A stretch of DNA of 55,086 nt from a virus. Made by a program: the position numbers and the translations under genes. Shown here in pieces: positions 7,027 through 14,251 of this stretch (positions are counted from its first letter, which is position 1; each line of letters begins with the position of its first letter). The stretch spans positions 1 through 55,086 of the IMG/VR virus record IMGVR_UViG_3300021976_000018. One strand, written 5' to 3'. Below the pieces are notes generated by a model. That model was not told the origin of the DNA, made no database searches, and was given only the letters and a program-made list of their open reading frames with translations.

Positions 7027-8498
7027 CACGCCGGGCTCCACAGGTCGAGCGGTGCGGCGGCGAGCCTGAGGGCGGCCTTCTCGGCCATCGCCTCGTCCGC
7101 TTCGATGCCGATGGCCTTGTAGCCGGCCTCGCGGGCAGCGACGAGCGTGGAGCAGGACCCAGCGAACGGGTCGAGGACCAGGCCTGGCCGTTCGCTGAGG
7201 GCTAGAGGGCCACCACAGTTCGGACACGACCCGAGACGCCGATCATGCCGTGGCAGTGCGGGCACTGGATCGGCTTCGGCGACGGCTTGGGGATGCGATC
7301 GTGCTCCCGTTTCGGTAAGACCTTCAGGTTCCCTGGCCGGTTGTCGTCCTTGATCTCGTTGAGGTGATGCACCACCTCGTCCGTCCGGAGCGGACGTCCC
7401 AGCACCTCGGCCATCACCAGTCGATGCTCGAAGACGTAGCCCGCCTTGGTCGCCATCGGGTGACCCGGCCGGTAGAGCATCACGTAGCCGGCTTGCGTTC
7501 GCAGCGATGGCTTCCGCTTGCCGCGGCCGATCGTCGGAATCGCGCAACGACGGGAGCAGAACCTGGTCGAGTTCGCCAGTGGTTGAAACGTCGCCCCGCA
7601 CTCCTCGCAGGACTTTGGCTTCAGACGCGCCGCTTGCGCTGCGCACTCCCGCGAGCATGTCCGCTGGGACGGTCGCCCCGTGTGGTTGCGGGCGTGGAAC
7701 TGGCGTCCACAGATCGGGCAGGTCGTCTCCGGCGTCGCTCGCTGGGACGCGCTCTTGCAAGCGTTGTTGCAGAACTTCCTGGGGCCCCGCTTGCCCAGTG
7801 CTGTCGGTAGCCCGCACCACTGGCACCCTCGGTCCTCGCTCACGTCCACAGTCTATGCACTCCAGGACCGACACCACAGGTGGGCAGGCGTAGCGGATGA
7901 GCGGGTCGAGCAGCGCTACCGGCTTTTCGGTGGGGGCGATGGCCCCGCGGCGCCACATGTTGGGGACCTCGAGCACCGAGGGTATGAGCCGGGTGCCGTC
8001 ATCGACCCAGGCGCCCTGGTCGCCGATCTTGCCCATGTGGCGGGCGTGGCCGGCGCCCTGCTTGATCGAGCGGTCGCGTTCCTTGATGCCGACGTGGGTC
8101 CGGGGGGTGTCGTGGTGGATGAGGTTCCAGGCGCCCCGGTACCAGTGCAGGACATGTTCATGCACCCGTCGGAAGCGGTCGGCGGCGAAGCCGGTGCCGT
8201 TCTGCTTGCGCCACACCACGTCCTGGGAGAGGTTCCAGTAGCGGTCGAACTCCGACCCGTGGCGGAGATACATGCGCATGCTGCCGAAGCACCACATGGA
8301 GCGGGTGACGTCCGCGACCAGTGGGAGCCAGCCGTCGGGCCAGACATCCCACAGCAGCGACGTCTCACCGTAAGGGGGGTCGGTGACGCAACAGTCGGGT
8401 TCGATACCGACCCCGGGCCGCCCGAGCTCGGGCAGCACCTCGCGCATGTCCCCCAGGTACAGGGTCACCTTGTCGTCGGTGTAGTACGGGACCGTCAC
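7026..8498 (-). CDS. DNA methyltransferase, interrupted in frame by an HNH gene
   Basis: GTG 8498 follows a Shine-Dalgarno sequence (AGGAGTCAACG). The N-terminal part has motif IV DPPY at residues 40-43 and reads as a normal methylase through TEKPVALLDPLIRYACPP (codons ending at 7878). The C-terminal part resumes at 7184 with GLVLDPFAGSCSTLVAAREAG, the SAM-binding motif. The 693 bases between add 231 codons of non-methylase sequence without a stop; they hold an HNH gene in another frame. Whether the protein works as a long fusion, as two pieces, or only after loss or splicing of the insert is unknown. Confidence 0.75.
   Translation of the reverse strand: MTVPYYTDDKVTLYLGDMREVLPELGRPGVGIEPDCCVTDPPYGETSLLWDVWPDGWLPLVADVTRSMWCFGSMRMYLRHGSEFDRYWNLSQDVVWRKQNGTGFAADRFRRVHEHVLHWYRGAWNLIHHDTPRTHVGIKERDRSIKQGAGHARHMGKIGDQGAWVDDGTRLIPSVLEVPNMWRRGAIAPTEKPVALLDPLIRYACPPVVSVLECIDCGRERGPRVPVVRATDSTGQAGPQEVLQQRLQERVPASDAGDDLPDLWTPVPRPQPHGATVPADMLAGVRSASGASEAKVLRGVRGDVSTTGELDQVLLPSLRDSDDRPRQAEAIAANASRLRDALPAGSPDGDQGGLRLRASTGDGRGAGTSAPDGRGGASPQRDQGRQPAREPEGLTETGARSHPQAVAEADPVPALPRHDRRLGSCPNCGGPLALSERPGLVLDPFAGSCSTLVAAREAGYKAIGIEADEAMAEKAALRLAAAPLDLWSPA
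7202..7849 (-). CDS. HNH homing-type endonuclease inside the methyltransferase gene
   Basis: GTG 7849 encodes 215 residues. Three zinc-knuckle-like Cys sets lie in residues 8-80 (CQWCG, CPICGRQF, CEECGATF with CSRRC), then the HNH core: EHRLVMAEVLGRPL, VVHHLNEIKDDNRPGNL about 133-165, and a final CPHCHG ribbon. This zinc-finger plus HNH layout is typical of free-standing phage homing nucleases. The gene fills 648 of the 693 inserted bases. Its exact match to the insertion marks it as a mobile passenger targeting the conserved SAM-motif codons of methylases. Confidence 0.9.
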   Translation of the reverse strand: MDVSEDRGCQWCGLPTALGKRGPRKFCNNACKSASQRATPETTCPICGRQFHARNHTGRPSQRTCSRECAAQAARLKPKSCEECGATFQPLANSTRFCSRRCAIPTIGRGKRKPSLRTQAGYVMLYRPGHPMATKAGYVFEHRLVMAEVLGRPLRTDEVVHHLNEIKDDNRPGNLKVLPKREHDRIPKPSPKPIQCPHCHGMIGVSGRVRTVVAL

Positions 8499-8500
8499 CG

Positions 8501-8530
8501 TTGACTCCTGCGAACAGTTGTTCGTAACCT
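8501..8530 (+). promoter_or_regulatory. Likely leaderless promoter for the 8537 gene
   Basis: TTGACT (8501-8506) and TAACCT (8525-8530) are separated by 18 bases. The predicted transcription start is at or next to ATG 8537, which has no ribosome site, so the transcript would be leaderless as is common in actinobacteria. The element also overlaps the ribosome site of the divergent methyltransferase. Confidence 0.5.
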
Positions 8531-8536
8531 CGGCTC

Positions 8537-8830
8537 ATGCTGCTGTGGGAGGAGGAGCATTGGGGCGGCTCGTGGCGGGGCCACGACGGCGGCTGGGTTG
8601 CCGCCCACGTGGTGCCGGCGTCGGATGGCAGGTGGCTGCCGGTGGTCCACAACGACCGGATCGGTGACGTCACGTACGGGACCCTCGACGGGGCGAAAGC
8701 TGCGGCCGAGGCCGCGCACGCTCTGCTCCCGCCGCCCGTCCCCTACAAAGCCCCGGAGCGCTACAAGCGGCCGGTGCCCAACGCACCCATCCGGGTACCG
8801 CACCCTGGGGCCACGAAGAGGCCGCAGTGA
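8537..8830 (+). CDS. Plus-strand hypothetical protein, 97 residues
   Basis: This is an isolated plus-strand gene inside a long minus-strand operon. Residues 1-70 look like a compact fold (LLWEEEHWGGSWRG, DGRWLPVVHNDRIGDVTYG) ending in an Ala-rich helix; residues 70-97 are a Pro/Arg-rich tail. It ends three bases before the convergent gene stop at 8833. No family recognised. Its own promoter suggests separate expression, perhaps during lysogeny. Confidence 0.55.
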   Translation: MLLWEEEHWGGSWRGHDGGWVAAHVVPASDGRWLPVVHNDRIGDVTYGTLDGAKAAAEAAHALLPPPVPYKAPERYKRPVPNAPIRVPHPGATKRPQ

Positions 8831-8832
8831 GG

Positions 8833-9132
8833 TCAGCACGACACCCACCGGCCCTCGGTGATGAAGCCGTGGAGCCCGCAGTCAGGGCACAGGATCGAAG
8901 GGGTGACCGTCAGCGGATCCTCGGCAACGATCGTGTGGCCATCGGCGAGGCGGAGCGCGGGGGCGCAGATGATCTGCACGCCACCGATGACCTTGCACTT
9001 GTGCTCGATCCTGCACGTGCCGTCGTCGTAGAACAGCGCCCGGACCGACGATTCTCCGGGCCAGGGGCGGGTACAGATCGAGCGGCCCCACCCGGGCTCA
9101 ACGAGGAACGCGCTCTCATGCGGCTCACTCAC
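8833..9132 (-). CDS. Hypothetical protein with C-terminal zinc-like CPDC site
   Basis: GTG 9132 overlaps the upstream gene end; 99 residues. A mixed N-terminal region with CRIEHKC is followed by LCPDCGLHGFITEGRWVSC at the C-terminus, which could complete a zinc site. No family recognised. Confidence 0.6.
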   Translation of the reverse strand: MSEPHESAFLVEPGWGRSICTRPWPGESSVRALFYDDGTCRIEHKCKVIGGVQIICAPALRLADGHTIVAEDPLTVTPSILCPDCGLHGFITEGRWVSC

Positions 9133-9394
9133 CGGTCGTCTCCGTGGTGGCTCCCCCAGCAGGGTTGGGCTCCTGGGCGACCTCGTACTCGGTCAGCACG
9201 AACATCACCCGGCGGCCGTTGGCGGACGTCACCGGCCCAACGCGGGCGACCTCGTAGGTAGGTGATTCGCCCAGCAGGGTCATCCACTCGACCACCCAGG
9301 TGTTCACGACCAGGTGGCGCACCTGGTCGGGCAGCCCGGGGGGCGTCATGCGCTCAACCAGCGCCCGCACCTGCTCACGGTCGACCGCGCTCAC
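9125..9394 (-). CDS. Hypothetical protein, 89 residues
   Basis: GTG 9394 starts a helical domain (VDREQVRALVERM, VRHLVVNTWVVEWMTLLGE) followed by strands (ANGRRVMFVLTEYEV). The last 18 residues form a PAGGAT-containing tail encoded by the 20-bp repeat also found at 10541. Function unknown. Confidence 0.6.
   Translation of the reverse strand: MSAVDREQVRALVERMTPPGLPDQVRHLVVNTWVVEWMTLLGESPTYEVARVGPVTSANGRRVMFVLTEYEVAQEPNPAGGATTETTGE
9146..9165. repeat. 20-bp repeat, copy 1
   Basis: The sequence ggtggctcccccagcagggt occurs here and, identical, at 10541-10560. A shorter version, tcccccagcagg, lies near 9414-9425. All three precede a minus-strand start codon by roughly 15-30 bases, and the two long copies lie in gene ends where they encode PAGGAT. 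Confidence 0.7.
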
Positions 9395-9428
9395 GATGTC
9401 GACACCTCGGCTCTCCCCCAGCAGGCGG

Positions 9429-9893
9429 TCACGTAGGGGCCTGACCCGTCAGCTCGGGTGCGGTGTCGAAGAGGGTCGGCTCGACGGCGACCACCTCAGC
9501 GGGTTGGGCGGAAGTGTCGGGTGTCACTGCGTCGGGGAGCCATCCGTCGGTGGCGCCCGACCAGCACGGACCACCGGCGCCGGCGGCGTGGGCGAGGACC
9601 CGGCGTTCGTCGGCCCCACGTGCCCGGCCGAGGCGCTTGAGGTTGTGGTGAAGGCAGGAAGCGGCAGCGCTCCACAGGGTGCGGTACCGGTCTGCTTCGC
9701 GGACGGCCTCCGCGGTGCGGCGGGCCTCGGACTCCACCTTGATGGCATCGATGCCGTGTTGGGCGACCAGCCATGCCAGTAGGGCGACGGCGTCAGCGGG
9801 GGTGTTCGTCACCAGGTCGGCGGACCTGGTCCGCAACTCGTCGGTGGGCAGGCTCGTCCACTCGGCTGCCACAGCGGCGGCGAGGACCGTCAC
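9429..9893 (-). CDS. Hypothetical helical protein, 154 residues
   Basis: GTG 9893 overlaps the upstream stop. The product is helix-rich (LAWLVAQHGIDAIKVESEARRTAEAVREADRY about 40-75) with a middle basic segment (LGRARGADERR) and an acidic C-terminus (EVVAVEPTLFDTAPEL). A DNA-metabolism accessory role is possible; no family recognised. Confidence 0.6.
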   Translation of the reverse strand: MTVLAAAVAAEWTSLPTDELRTRSADLVTNTPADAVALLAWLVAQHGIDAIKVESEARRTAEAVREADRYRTLWSAAASCLHHNLKRLGRARGADERRVLAHAAGAGGPCWSGATDGWLPDAVTPDTSAQPAEVVAVEPTLFDTAPELTGQAPT

Positions 9894-10114
9894 CGGTTGA
9901 CCTCGAAGCGGATAGGCCACACCCACGACAGGTAGCGGTTGCCGACCTTGAGCCAGCAGCCGATGATGTGCCGGCCCGATCGGCCGGGGCGGTCACCGAG
10001 ACGGTTGAGGTGCAGGCCGGCAGGCATCAGGCCGAACCGGTCCTGTCTGTAGCTGAATCGGCCCAGCGGGCGGGACCGGTGGCGCTGGCGGGGGGTGGCT
10101 AGCTGGACCCTCAC
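9890..10114 (-). CDS. Small basic protein, 74 residues
   Basis: GTG 10114 overlaps the upstream stop. The product is strongly basic (many Arg, few acidic residues) and ends in a hydrophobic strand pattern (HIIGCWLKVGNRYLSWVWPIRFEV). It may bind nucleic acid. No family recognised. Confidence 0.55.
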   Translation of the reverse strand: MRVQLATPRQRHRSRPLGRFSYRQDRFGLMPAGLHLNRLGDRPGRSGRHIIGCWLKVGNRYLSWVWPIRFEVNR

Positions 10115-10521
10115 GTCGCACCATCCCGCGTGGTGGTGGTCTCCTTGCGTCGAACCCGGCGCGTCCCGCGCCGACGCTCGGTGTCGGTACGACACGCAGC
10201 GCACCGCCGGTACCGGTCACATGGACGCTGGCGCTCCTGGTCCGCCCACCGGTGCCCGTTGCCACAGGTCTCCTGGGCGCTATCCCAGTCAGGCCACAGC
10301 AGGGACGGGTGAATGCCGAGCCGAGTGGCGGCCGTGTCGGCGCTGGCCGGGCTCATCCGGCGGTTCCCGAGGCGCCACTGACTCACCGCCGGCTCCGTCG
10401 CACCGATCTTCTCGGCCATCTCCCGGCACGACGTGCCCGAGGGGAACATCGCCAGGACCGGGCCAGGATCGAACAGCGGGCCGCCTTGGCGCACCGGGCG
10501 GCGCCCGCTCCGGTCACCCAT
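10111..10521 (-). CDS. HTH DNA-binding protein with C-terminal zinc cluster
   Basis: The 136-residue product has a helix-turn-helix at about 32-60 (CREMAEKIGATEPAVSQWRLGNRRM), then a zinc-like cluster CGNGHRWADQ ... RYRRCAACRTD at about 86-112 and a basic tail. It resembles actinophage proteins combining an XRE-like HTH with a short zinc ribbon. ATG 10521 overlaps the previous gene by eight bases. A regulatory role within the early operon is likely. Confidence 0.7.
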   Translation of the reverse strand: MGDRSGRRPVRQGGPLFDPGPVLAMFPSGTSCREMAEKIGATEPAVSQWRLGNRRMSPASADTAATRLGIHPSLLWPDWDSAQETCGNGHRWADQERQRPCDRYRRCAACRTDTERRRGTRRVRRKETTTTRDGAT

Positions 10522-10867
10522 CGTTCTCGTCCTTGCGCGCGGTGGCTCCCCCAGCAGGGTCAGCGGCCTGGCGCTGGTTGAGTCGGGCCTCTAGGTGGTC
10601 GAGTCGCCTGACGATGGCGTTGAGCCGACCGGCCTGGTCCCCGAGTTCGTGAGCGATCGCGGTGACCGGGTGGGGTGCGGCGAGGAGCGCTGCGGCGAGT
10701 GACCGGTAGCTCACCGTCGTCGAGGCGGTCGACAACCCGGTGTCGCTATGTTCAATCGATTGCGACACCGCAGGACCGACAGAGGGACCAGCAGCAGCCT
10801 GTTCTGCTCGCTCGGCTGCGTAGGAGGTGTCGTCGCCCACCGGCGTGATGCCGTACTCGTCAGCCAT
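10514..10867 (-). CDS. Hypothetical protein, 117 residues, C-terminal coiled helix
   Basis: ATG 10867 follows directly on the upstream gene (eight-base overlap). The N-terminal half is Ala/Ser-rich; residues 70-105 are a probable coiled helix (HELGDQAGRLNAIVRRLDHLEARLNQ). The tail contains PAGGAT encoded by the second copy of the 20-bp repeat. Confidence 0.6.
   Translation of the reverse strand: MADEYGITPVGDDTSYAAERAEQAAAGPSVGPAVSQSIEHSDTGLSTASTTVSYRSLAAALLAAPHPVTAIAHELGDQAGRLNAIVRRLDHLEARLNQRQAADPAGGATARKDENDG
10541..10560. repeat. 20-bp repeat, copy 2
   Basis: Identical to 9146-9165. It lies at the 3' end of the 10514-10867 gene and about 20 bases before the start codon at 10521. Confidence 0.7.
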
Positions 10868-11132
10868 CGGTGCTCTCCTTGGTGAGCCTGTACACGGGCC
10901 GCTCGGTCGCGTGCCCGATGCCATCCACACCGGACCACTGGGGACGTCCCTGGCTGGTGTCCCAGACGAACCCGACCCGCTCCAATCCGCCCGCCTCGAT
11001 GGCGAGCTCGGCGTGCAGGTCCCCGGTGAGGGCGTCGAGCACTTTGGCGGCTTGGGTGCTGTGTGGCTGGGTGGGGTCGAGACCGGCGAGCACGTCGCCC
11101 ACGACCCACAGAGCGTCCTCGTAGGCGGTCAC
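10860..11132 (-). CDS. Hypothetical protein, 90 residues
   Basis: GTG 11132 overlaps the HTH gene stop. Residues 1-50 are helical and acidic (AYEDALWVVGDVLAGLD, AAKVLDALTGDLHAELA); residues 50-90 look like strands (RVGFVWDTSQGRPQW). No motif recognised. Confidence 0.6.
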   Translation of the reverse strand: MTAYEDALWVVGDVLAGLDPTQPHSTQAAKVLDALTGDLHAELAIEAGGLERVGFVWDTSQGRPQWSGVDGIGHATERPVYRLTKESTDG

Positions 11133-11365
11133 TCGGGGACCTCATCGACCGGTCGTAGGCGGACTTCCCATCGGCAGCCGAGGACGTGCGCCCAGTAGTC
11201 GAGCATCGGCAGACTGACCCCGGTGCGAGTGCCCAGAAACTGGTTGACGTGCTTGGTCGAAGCGCCGGTACGGCGGGCGAACTCGGCCTGCGACAGATCC
11301 TGGCTGGCCATTTCCTCTCCGATGAGGTGAGCGAAGACGCCCATCAACGGCTCGTGGCGGCTCAC
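11129..11365 (-). CDS. XRE-type HTH regulator
   Basis: GTG 11365 gives 78 residues. A Cro/CI-type helix-turn-helix covers residues 18-55 (SQDLSQAEFARRTGASTKHVNQFL), with the usual third helix (SLPMLDYWAHVLG). It lies inside the early operon rather than at its head, so it may be an early modulator or the antitoxin half of a lost pair rather than the lysogeny repressor. Confidence 0.8.
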   Translation of the reverse strand: MSRHEPLMGVFAHLIGEEMASQDLSQAEFARRTGASTKHVNQFLGTRTGVSLPMLDYWAHVLGCRWEVRLRPVDEVPE

Positions 11366-11754
11366 TGGGTGCCTCCCGGCGGGTCCTCGGTGTCTGGTGG
11401 GGCGGTGTCCTCCACAACGACCACGGCGGTCTGGTGCGGCACATTGAACCGGGCCGTCAGCACCGAGTAGCCCTCGATGGGGACGTCGCCCGTGTTCGTC
11501 ATGTTGCGGTGCGTCGCCTGCATCGTGCGGCCCTTCCACAGCACCTTCGGTTGCGGGGCCTCGGCCTGTGCCTGCGCCAGTCGTTGTTCGTAGCGTGCGG
11601 TCAGCTGCTCCCGTAGTTCGCCCTCGGCGTCCAACTCGGCATCGCACAGGACGTCCATGACGGCGTCGGTGATGCCGTCGAGCGTCGGGACGATGTCGAG
11701 CTGGGAGCCGTACGCCTCCACGGCCGCTCGCACCTGGTCGCGGGTCGGGGTCAT
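11362..11754 (-). CDS. Hypothetical protein, 130 residues, coiled
   Basis: ATG 11754 overlaps the upstream stop. Residues 5-75 are largely helical with a probable coiled coil (EGELREQLTARYEQRLAQAQAEA); residues 80-115 form strands (FNVPHQTAVVVVEDTA). Ends in DPPGGTQ, similar in style to the PAGGAT tails nearby. Function unknown. Confidence 0.6.
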   Translation of the reverse strand: MTPTRDQVRAAVEAYGSQLDIVPTLDGITDAVMDVLCDAELDAEGELREQLTARYEQRLAQAQAEAPQPKVLWKGRTMQATHRNMTNTGDVPIEGYSVLTARFNVPHQTAVVVVEDTAPPDTEDPPGGTQ

Positions 11755-11945
11755 CGGTCGGCCCACTTCGCCTTGATTGCGTCGGCTTCGCCGTCACGCC
11801 ATGGACGGATGGTGCCGAGGTCGTTAACGTCGAACAGTGCTCCGGGTTCGTGCATCCCGGAGTGCTCCCAGGCGGGGCGCCCACACTCATCGCACGAGCT
11901 GAACGGCTGGCCCATCCACATGAAGCCGTGACTGGACACCGTCAC
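11751..11945 (-). CDS. Small zinc-knuckle protein, 64 residues
   Basis: GTG 11945 overlaps the upstream stop. A CDECGRPAWEH motif at about 18-28, with a following His, is a likely zinc site. The C-terminal half is acidic (DVNDLGTIRPWRDGEADAI). Similar mini zinc proteins recur in this operon. Confidence 0.6.
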   Translation of the reverse strand: MTVSSHGFMWMGQPFSSCDECGRPAWEHSGMHEPGALFDVNDLGTIRPWRDGEADAIKAKWADR

Positions 11946-12397
11946 GCCGGCACCCCCTCAGCCAGTGCGGGTACCCGCCACTCCCCGAGGTACGCGGCCA
12001 TGTCGACTTCGGCGGTCTGGTCCGCCATCGCGGCGATGTCGCCGGGGGTCGGGTAGGCGAGGTCGGGGACGTCGTCGGGGAGTGGCTCCCACGCCCAAGC
12101 GGGTGGCGGTCCCGGGTTGAAGTTGGCCGGGGTGTCGAGTCCGAGGTGCTGTTCCGCCGTCAGCTGGGTGCCGACGAGCACGCTGTTCTCCCAGCGGAGC
12201 TGCATGAGCTCGCGGTCGCGGGCCCGTCCGTTGCGTTGTTCGGCTTGGAGGTCGATGCGGACCTGCCGGTACTTCGACCCCAAGCTGCTGTTGGCGACAG
12301 CGAGGGCGGCGCAGACGCCGATGGCGAGGACAGCGACCGTGTAGGCGTAGAGGGTCTCGATGTCGTTGTGGGTGATGAAGTCGATGGGGTCGCTCAT
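11942..12397 (-). CDS. Membrane-anchored coiled-coil protein
   Basis: The 151-residue product has one hydrophobic helix at about 14-36 (ETLYAYTVAVLAIGVCAALAV), a charged coiled segment at 45-85 (YRQVRIDLQAEQRNGRARDREL), and a Pro-rich acidic C-terminus. It should sit in the host membrane with the coiled part on one face. It belongs to a run of four small membrane proteins (17911, 13204, 12759, 12397). Function unknown. Confidence 0.65.
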   Translation of the reverse strand: MSDPIDFITHNDIETLYAYTVAVLAIGVCAALAVANSSLGSKYRQVRIDLQAEQRNGRARDRELMQLRWENSVLVGTQLTAEQHLGLDTPANFNPGPPPAWAWEPLPDDVPDLAYPTPGDIAAMADQTAEVDMAAYLGEWRVPALAEGVPA

Positions 12398-12759
12398 CGT
12401 TCCGTTCCAGTGGTGGGGTCGTCGCTGGGCGATGGGTAGGAGGTGGCATCGGTATCGCTGGCCATCCACACGCCGAGGACGCAGATGACGCCGTTGCCTG
12501 CGAGCACCGCGACCCAGCCGATGTTCGGGTCACGGACGAGGCCGATGGTCGACAGCGCAGCGAGGACGCTGCCGCTGGCCATCAGCAGCCGGCCGAGCCA
12601 CAGCACCACAGCGGGTCCGTAGCGGTCGACCAGGTCCTGTGGCTGGTTGCACCACGGGCAGTGCTCGGCGCCTACGGACCCGTCGTCGGGGTCAGGACCG
12701 AAGTCGCCCCAGTCGAGGGTGCGGCCATGCGGGCACTCGGTCGGCAGGGTGCGACTCAT
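12394..12759 (-). CDS. Membrane protein with N-terminal zinc site
   Basis: ATG 12759 overlaps the previous stop. Residues 1-45 contain CPHG and CPWCNQ, a likely zinc site. Two hydrophobic helices follow (about 52-74 and 82-101). The tail is Ser/Pro/Thr-rich. A soluble zinc head on a two-pass anchor is unusual; no family recognised. Confidence 0.65.
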   Translation of the reverse strand: MSRTLPTECPHGRTLDWGDFGPDPDDGSVGAEHCPWCNQPQDLVDRYGPAVVLWLGRLLMASGSVLAALSTIGLVRDPNIGWVAVLAGNGVICVLGVWMASDTDATSYPSPSDDPTTGTER

Positions 12760-12824
12760 CGCTTGCCGATGCCGGCGTGGCCGTGGTCGCACGTGAAGTG
12801 CCACAGCACAGGGACGCCGCTCAC
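12756..12824 (-). CDS. Micro-ORF, 22 residues, His/Cys-containing
   Basis: GTG 12824 overlaps the upstream stop and the TGA overlaps the next ATG (CGATGA). The peptide has Cys, Asp and two His (FTCDHGHAGIGK). The double overlap is the support; it could be a coupling spacer. Confidence 0.35.
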   Translation of the reverse strand: MSGVPVLWHFTCDHGHAGIGKR

Positions 12825-13204
12825 CACAACCTCCGCAGGTAGGTCGGGGGCTGGGGCAGCTCGGGGATGTCGTCCTCGGCTGCCCAGTCGTACTGCTCGA
12901 CGTCGCCCTCCGGGTGCTCACCAGAGATGCGCTGCTCCAGTTGCTGCGCCGAGAACGCCACGTCCATCGCGCCCTCCACGGCGGCGTCCTTGCGCTGGTA
13001 CACCAGCTCCAGGTCGGCGCGGCGGTCACCGAGGATGAGGCCGCACACGAACCCAACGACGAGCCCCACGCACACGGTCGTGGGCCACGGCCAAGTCATG
13101 AACGTCATCCACAGCACGGCGACCAGCAACAGGGCAGTGGCGCAGGCGGCAGCGACCACGAGCGTCTTCGTTGCCCTCGGTGGGGGTCTGCGGATGGCGG
13201 TCAT
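12821..13204 (-). CDS. Two-pass membrane protein, 127 residues
   Basis: After a basic N-terminus (RRPPPRATK) come two hydrophobic helices (about 14-34 and 41-59), then a charged cytoplasmic-type region (DRRADLELVYQRKDAAVEG) and an acidic C-terminus ending in YLRRLW. It has no recognised family. ATG 13204 overlaps the upstream stop by four bases. Confidence 0.65.
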   Translation of the reverse strand: MTAIRRPPPRATKTLVVAAACATALLLVAVLWMTFMTWPWPTTVCVGLVVGFVCGLILGDRRADLELVYQRKDAAVEGAMDVAFSAQQLEQRISGEHPEGDVEQYDWAAEDDIPELPQPPTYLRRLW

Positions 13205-13371
13205 GTCTCGACCTGCCACAGCACCGTGAACCGGACGGGCACCGTCGCCGGGCCGATCTGTCCGAAGCCCTCGCAGTCCTCGGCTCGATGCGGGCCTTCG
13301 TGGTCGCTGTTCTGGACGCAGTACAACAGGGTGTCCTCGTCGTAGGTAAACGAATCGACGCACTGGGCCAT
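13201..13371 (-). CDS. Small Cys-containing protein, 56 residues
   Basis: ATG 13371 shares bases with the upstream stop (TGATG). The protein has three spaced cysteines (AQCVDSF, LYCVQN, EDCEGF) and a strand-rich C-terminus (ATVPVRFTVLWQVET), giving a compact fold. Function unknown. Confidence 0.6.
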   Translation of the reverse strand: MAQCVDSFTYDEDTLLYCVQNSDHEGPHRAEDCEGFGQIGPATVPVRFTVLWQVET

Positions 13372-13646
13372 CAGGCCAGCTCCTTGCCTTCGAGGTCGTG
13401 TTCAACAACGAACGGGCCGGGTCCGCCGTCGGGGTGCTGGCAGATGTTGACGATGTGCCCGCACACCTCACATCCGACGACGCCGGCGATGACGTCCTTC
13501 CGGGCCACCCGGCCGAGCGAGCCCGGGCAGCGGGTATCGAGACGCTGCAGCCGGGTGGATGGGCGCGGTGGGCGGCCGGTCACGAACTCGATGGCGAGAG
13601 CGCGGACGGTCGGCCAGTGGCGGCGCACCACAGTCGAGGCGGTCAC
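13371..13646 (-). CDS. Zinc-binding hypothetical protein, 91 residues
   Basis: GTG 13646 overlaps the DpdA-like gene stop (GTGA). The C-terminal half has GCEVCGHIVNICQH, a probable zinc knuckle. The N-terminal half is basic. It directly follows the transglycosylase gene, so a link to DNA modification is possible but unproven. Confidence 0.6.
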   Translation of the reverse strand: MTASTVVRRHWPTVRALAIEFVTGRPPRPSTRLQRLDTRCPGSLGRVARKDVIAGVVGCEVCGHIVNICQHPDGGPGPFVVEHDLEGKELA

Positions 13647-14251
13647 GATGCACCTTCGAACAGGGTGGGTTCGTGGGCCCAGCGGAGCCAGCGCAGGAGT
13701 TGGGGGAGGTTGTGGTCCGGGCCGAAGGCGAGGAACGTGCCGTCGACGGAGTCGCAGCCGAGCGCAGCGGCGTAGCGGAGGCGGCGTAGCGAGTTGACGC
13801 GGCCCATGTGCACCCACAGTCCGCGGGCCTTGGCCTCAGCGACGAGAGCGCGTGCCTCAACCCCGAGCTTCCACGGGGTGTCGCCACCGATGAACACGGC
13901 CGAGCACGGGGGGAAGGAGGTGGCGCCGTTCTGGAGGACGTAGGCCGTGCGGTAGCCGCGGTTGCGGGCGGCGCCGTGCCAGCGTGCCCAGCGTTCGTTC
14001 GTGGCTTGGGCGTCGGCCACTACGTCGGGGACGACCACGAAGAGGCAGTCGGCGGCCAGGTGCTGATGGCGGTCGAGGGTGGCGAGCCAGCGTTCCGGGG
14101 TCCAGCGTGCGGCGAAGCAGCCGTTGTCGATCGCCCACCGGGTGCCGTCGACGACCCGGTTGCCGGCGTCGGGGGTAACCATCTGGCCGAGAAGTCCGGT
14201 GGCCATGGCGTCACGTACCTGCGGGCCGGAGGCTGTGGCGAGGTACAGCAC
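13643..14251 (-). CDS. dpdA: DpdA-like DNA 7-deazaguanine transglycosylase
   Basis: The 202-residue protein matches the phage DpdA branch of the tRNA-guanine transglycosylase superfamily: MLYLATASGP at the start, AIDNGCFA (about 40-47), VVPDVVAD (73-80), YVLQNGA (104-110), FIGGDTPWKLG (120-130), HMGRVNS (148-154) and CDSVDGT (166-172), the last two holding candidate catalytic Asp residues. Family members replace guanine in DNA with preQ0 or a relative, shielding phage DNA from restriction. GTG 14251 overlaps the transporter gene by 41 bases. No preQ0 synthesis genes are seen, so the base is probably imported. Confidence 0.85.
   Translation of the reverse strand: MLYLATASGPQVRDAMATGLLGQMVTPDAGNRVVDGTRWAIDNGCFAARWTPERWLATLDRHQHLAADCLFVVVPDVVADAQATNERWARWHGAARNRGYRTAYVLQNGATSFPPCSAVFIGGDTPWKLGVEARALVAEAKARGLWVHMGRVNSLRRLRYAAALGCDSVDGTFLAFGPDHNLPQLLRWLRWAHEPTLFEGAS

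Noticed and set aside
7185-7877. Group I intron or intein in the methyltransferase
   Set aside because: Nearly all the insert is HNH coding sequence, leaving too little for an intron core, and the ends lack intein residues (no Cys/Ser start, no His-Asn end). Not fully excluded for an intron overlapping the HNH frame.
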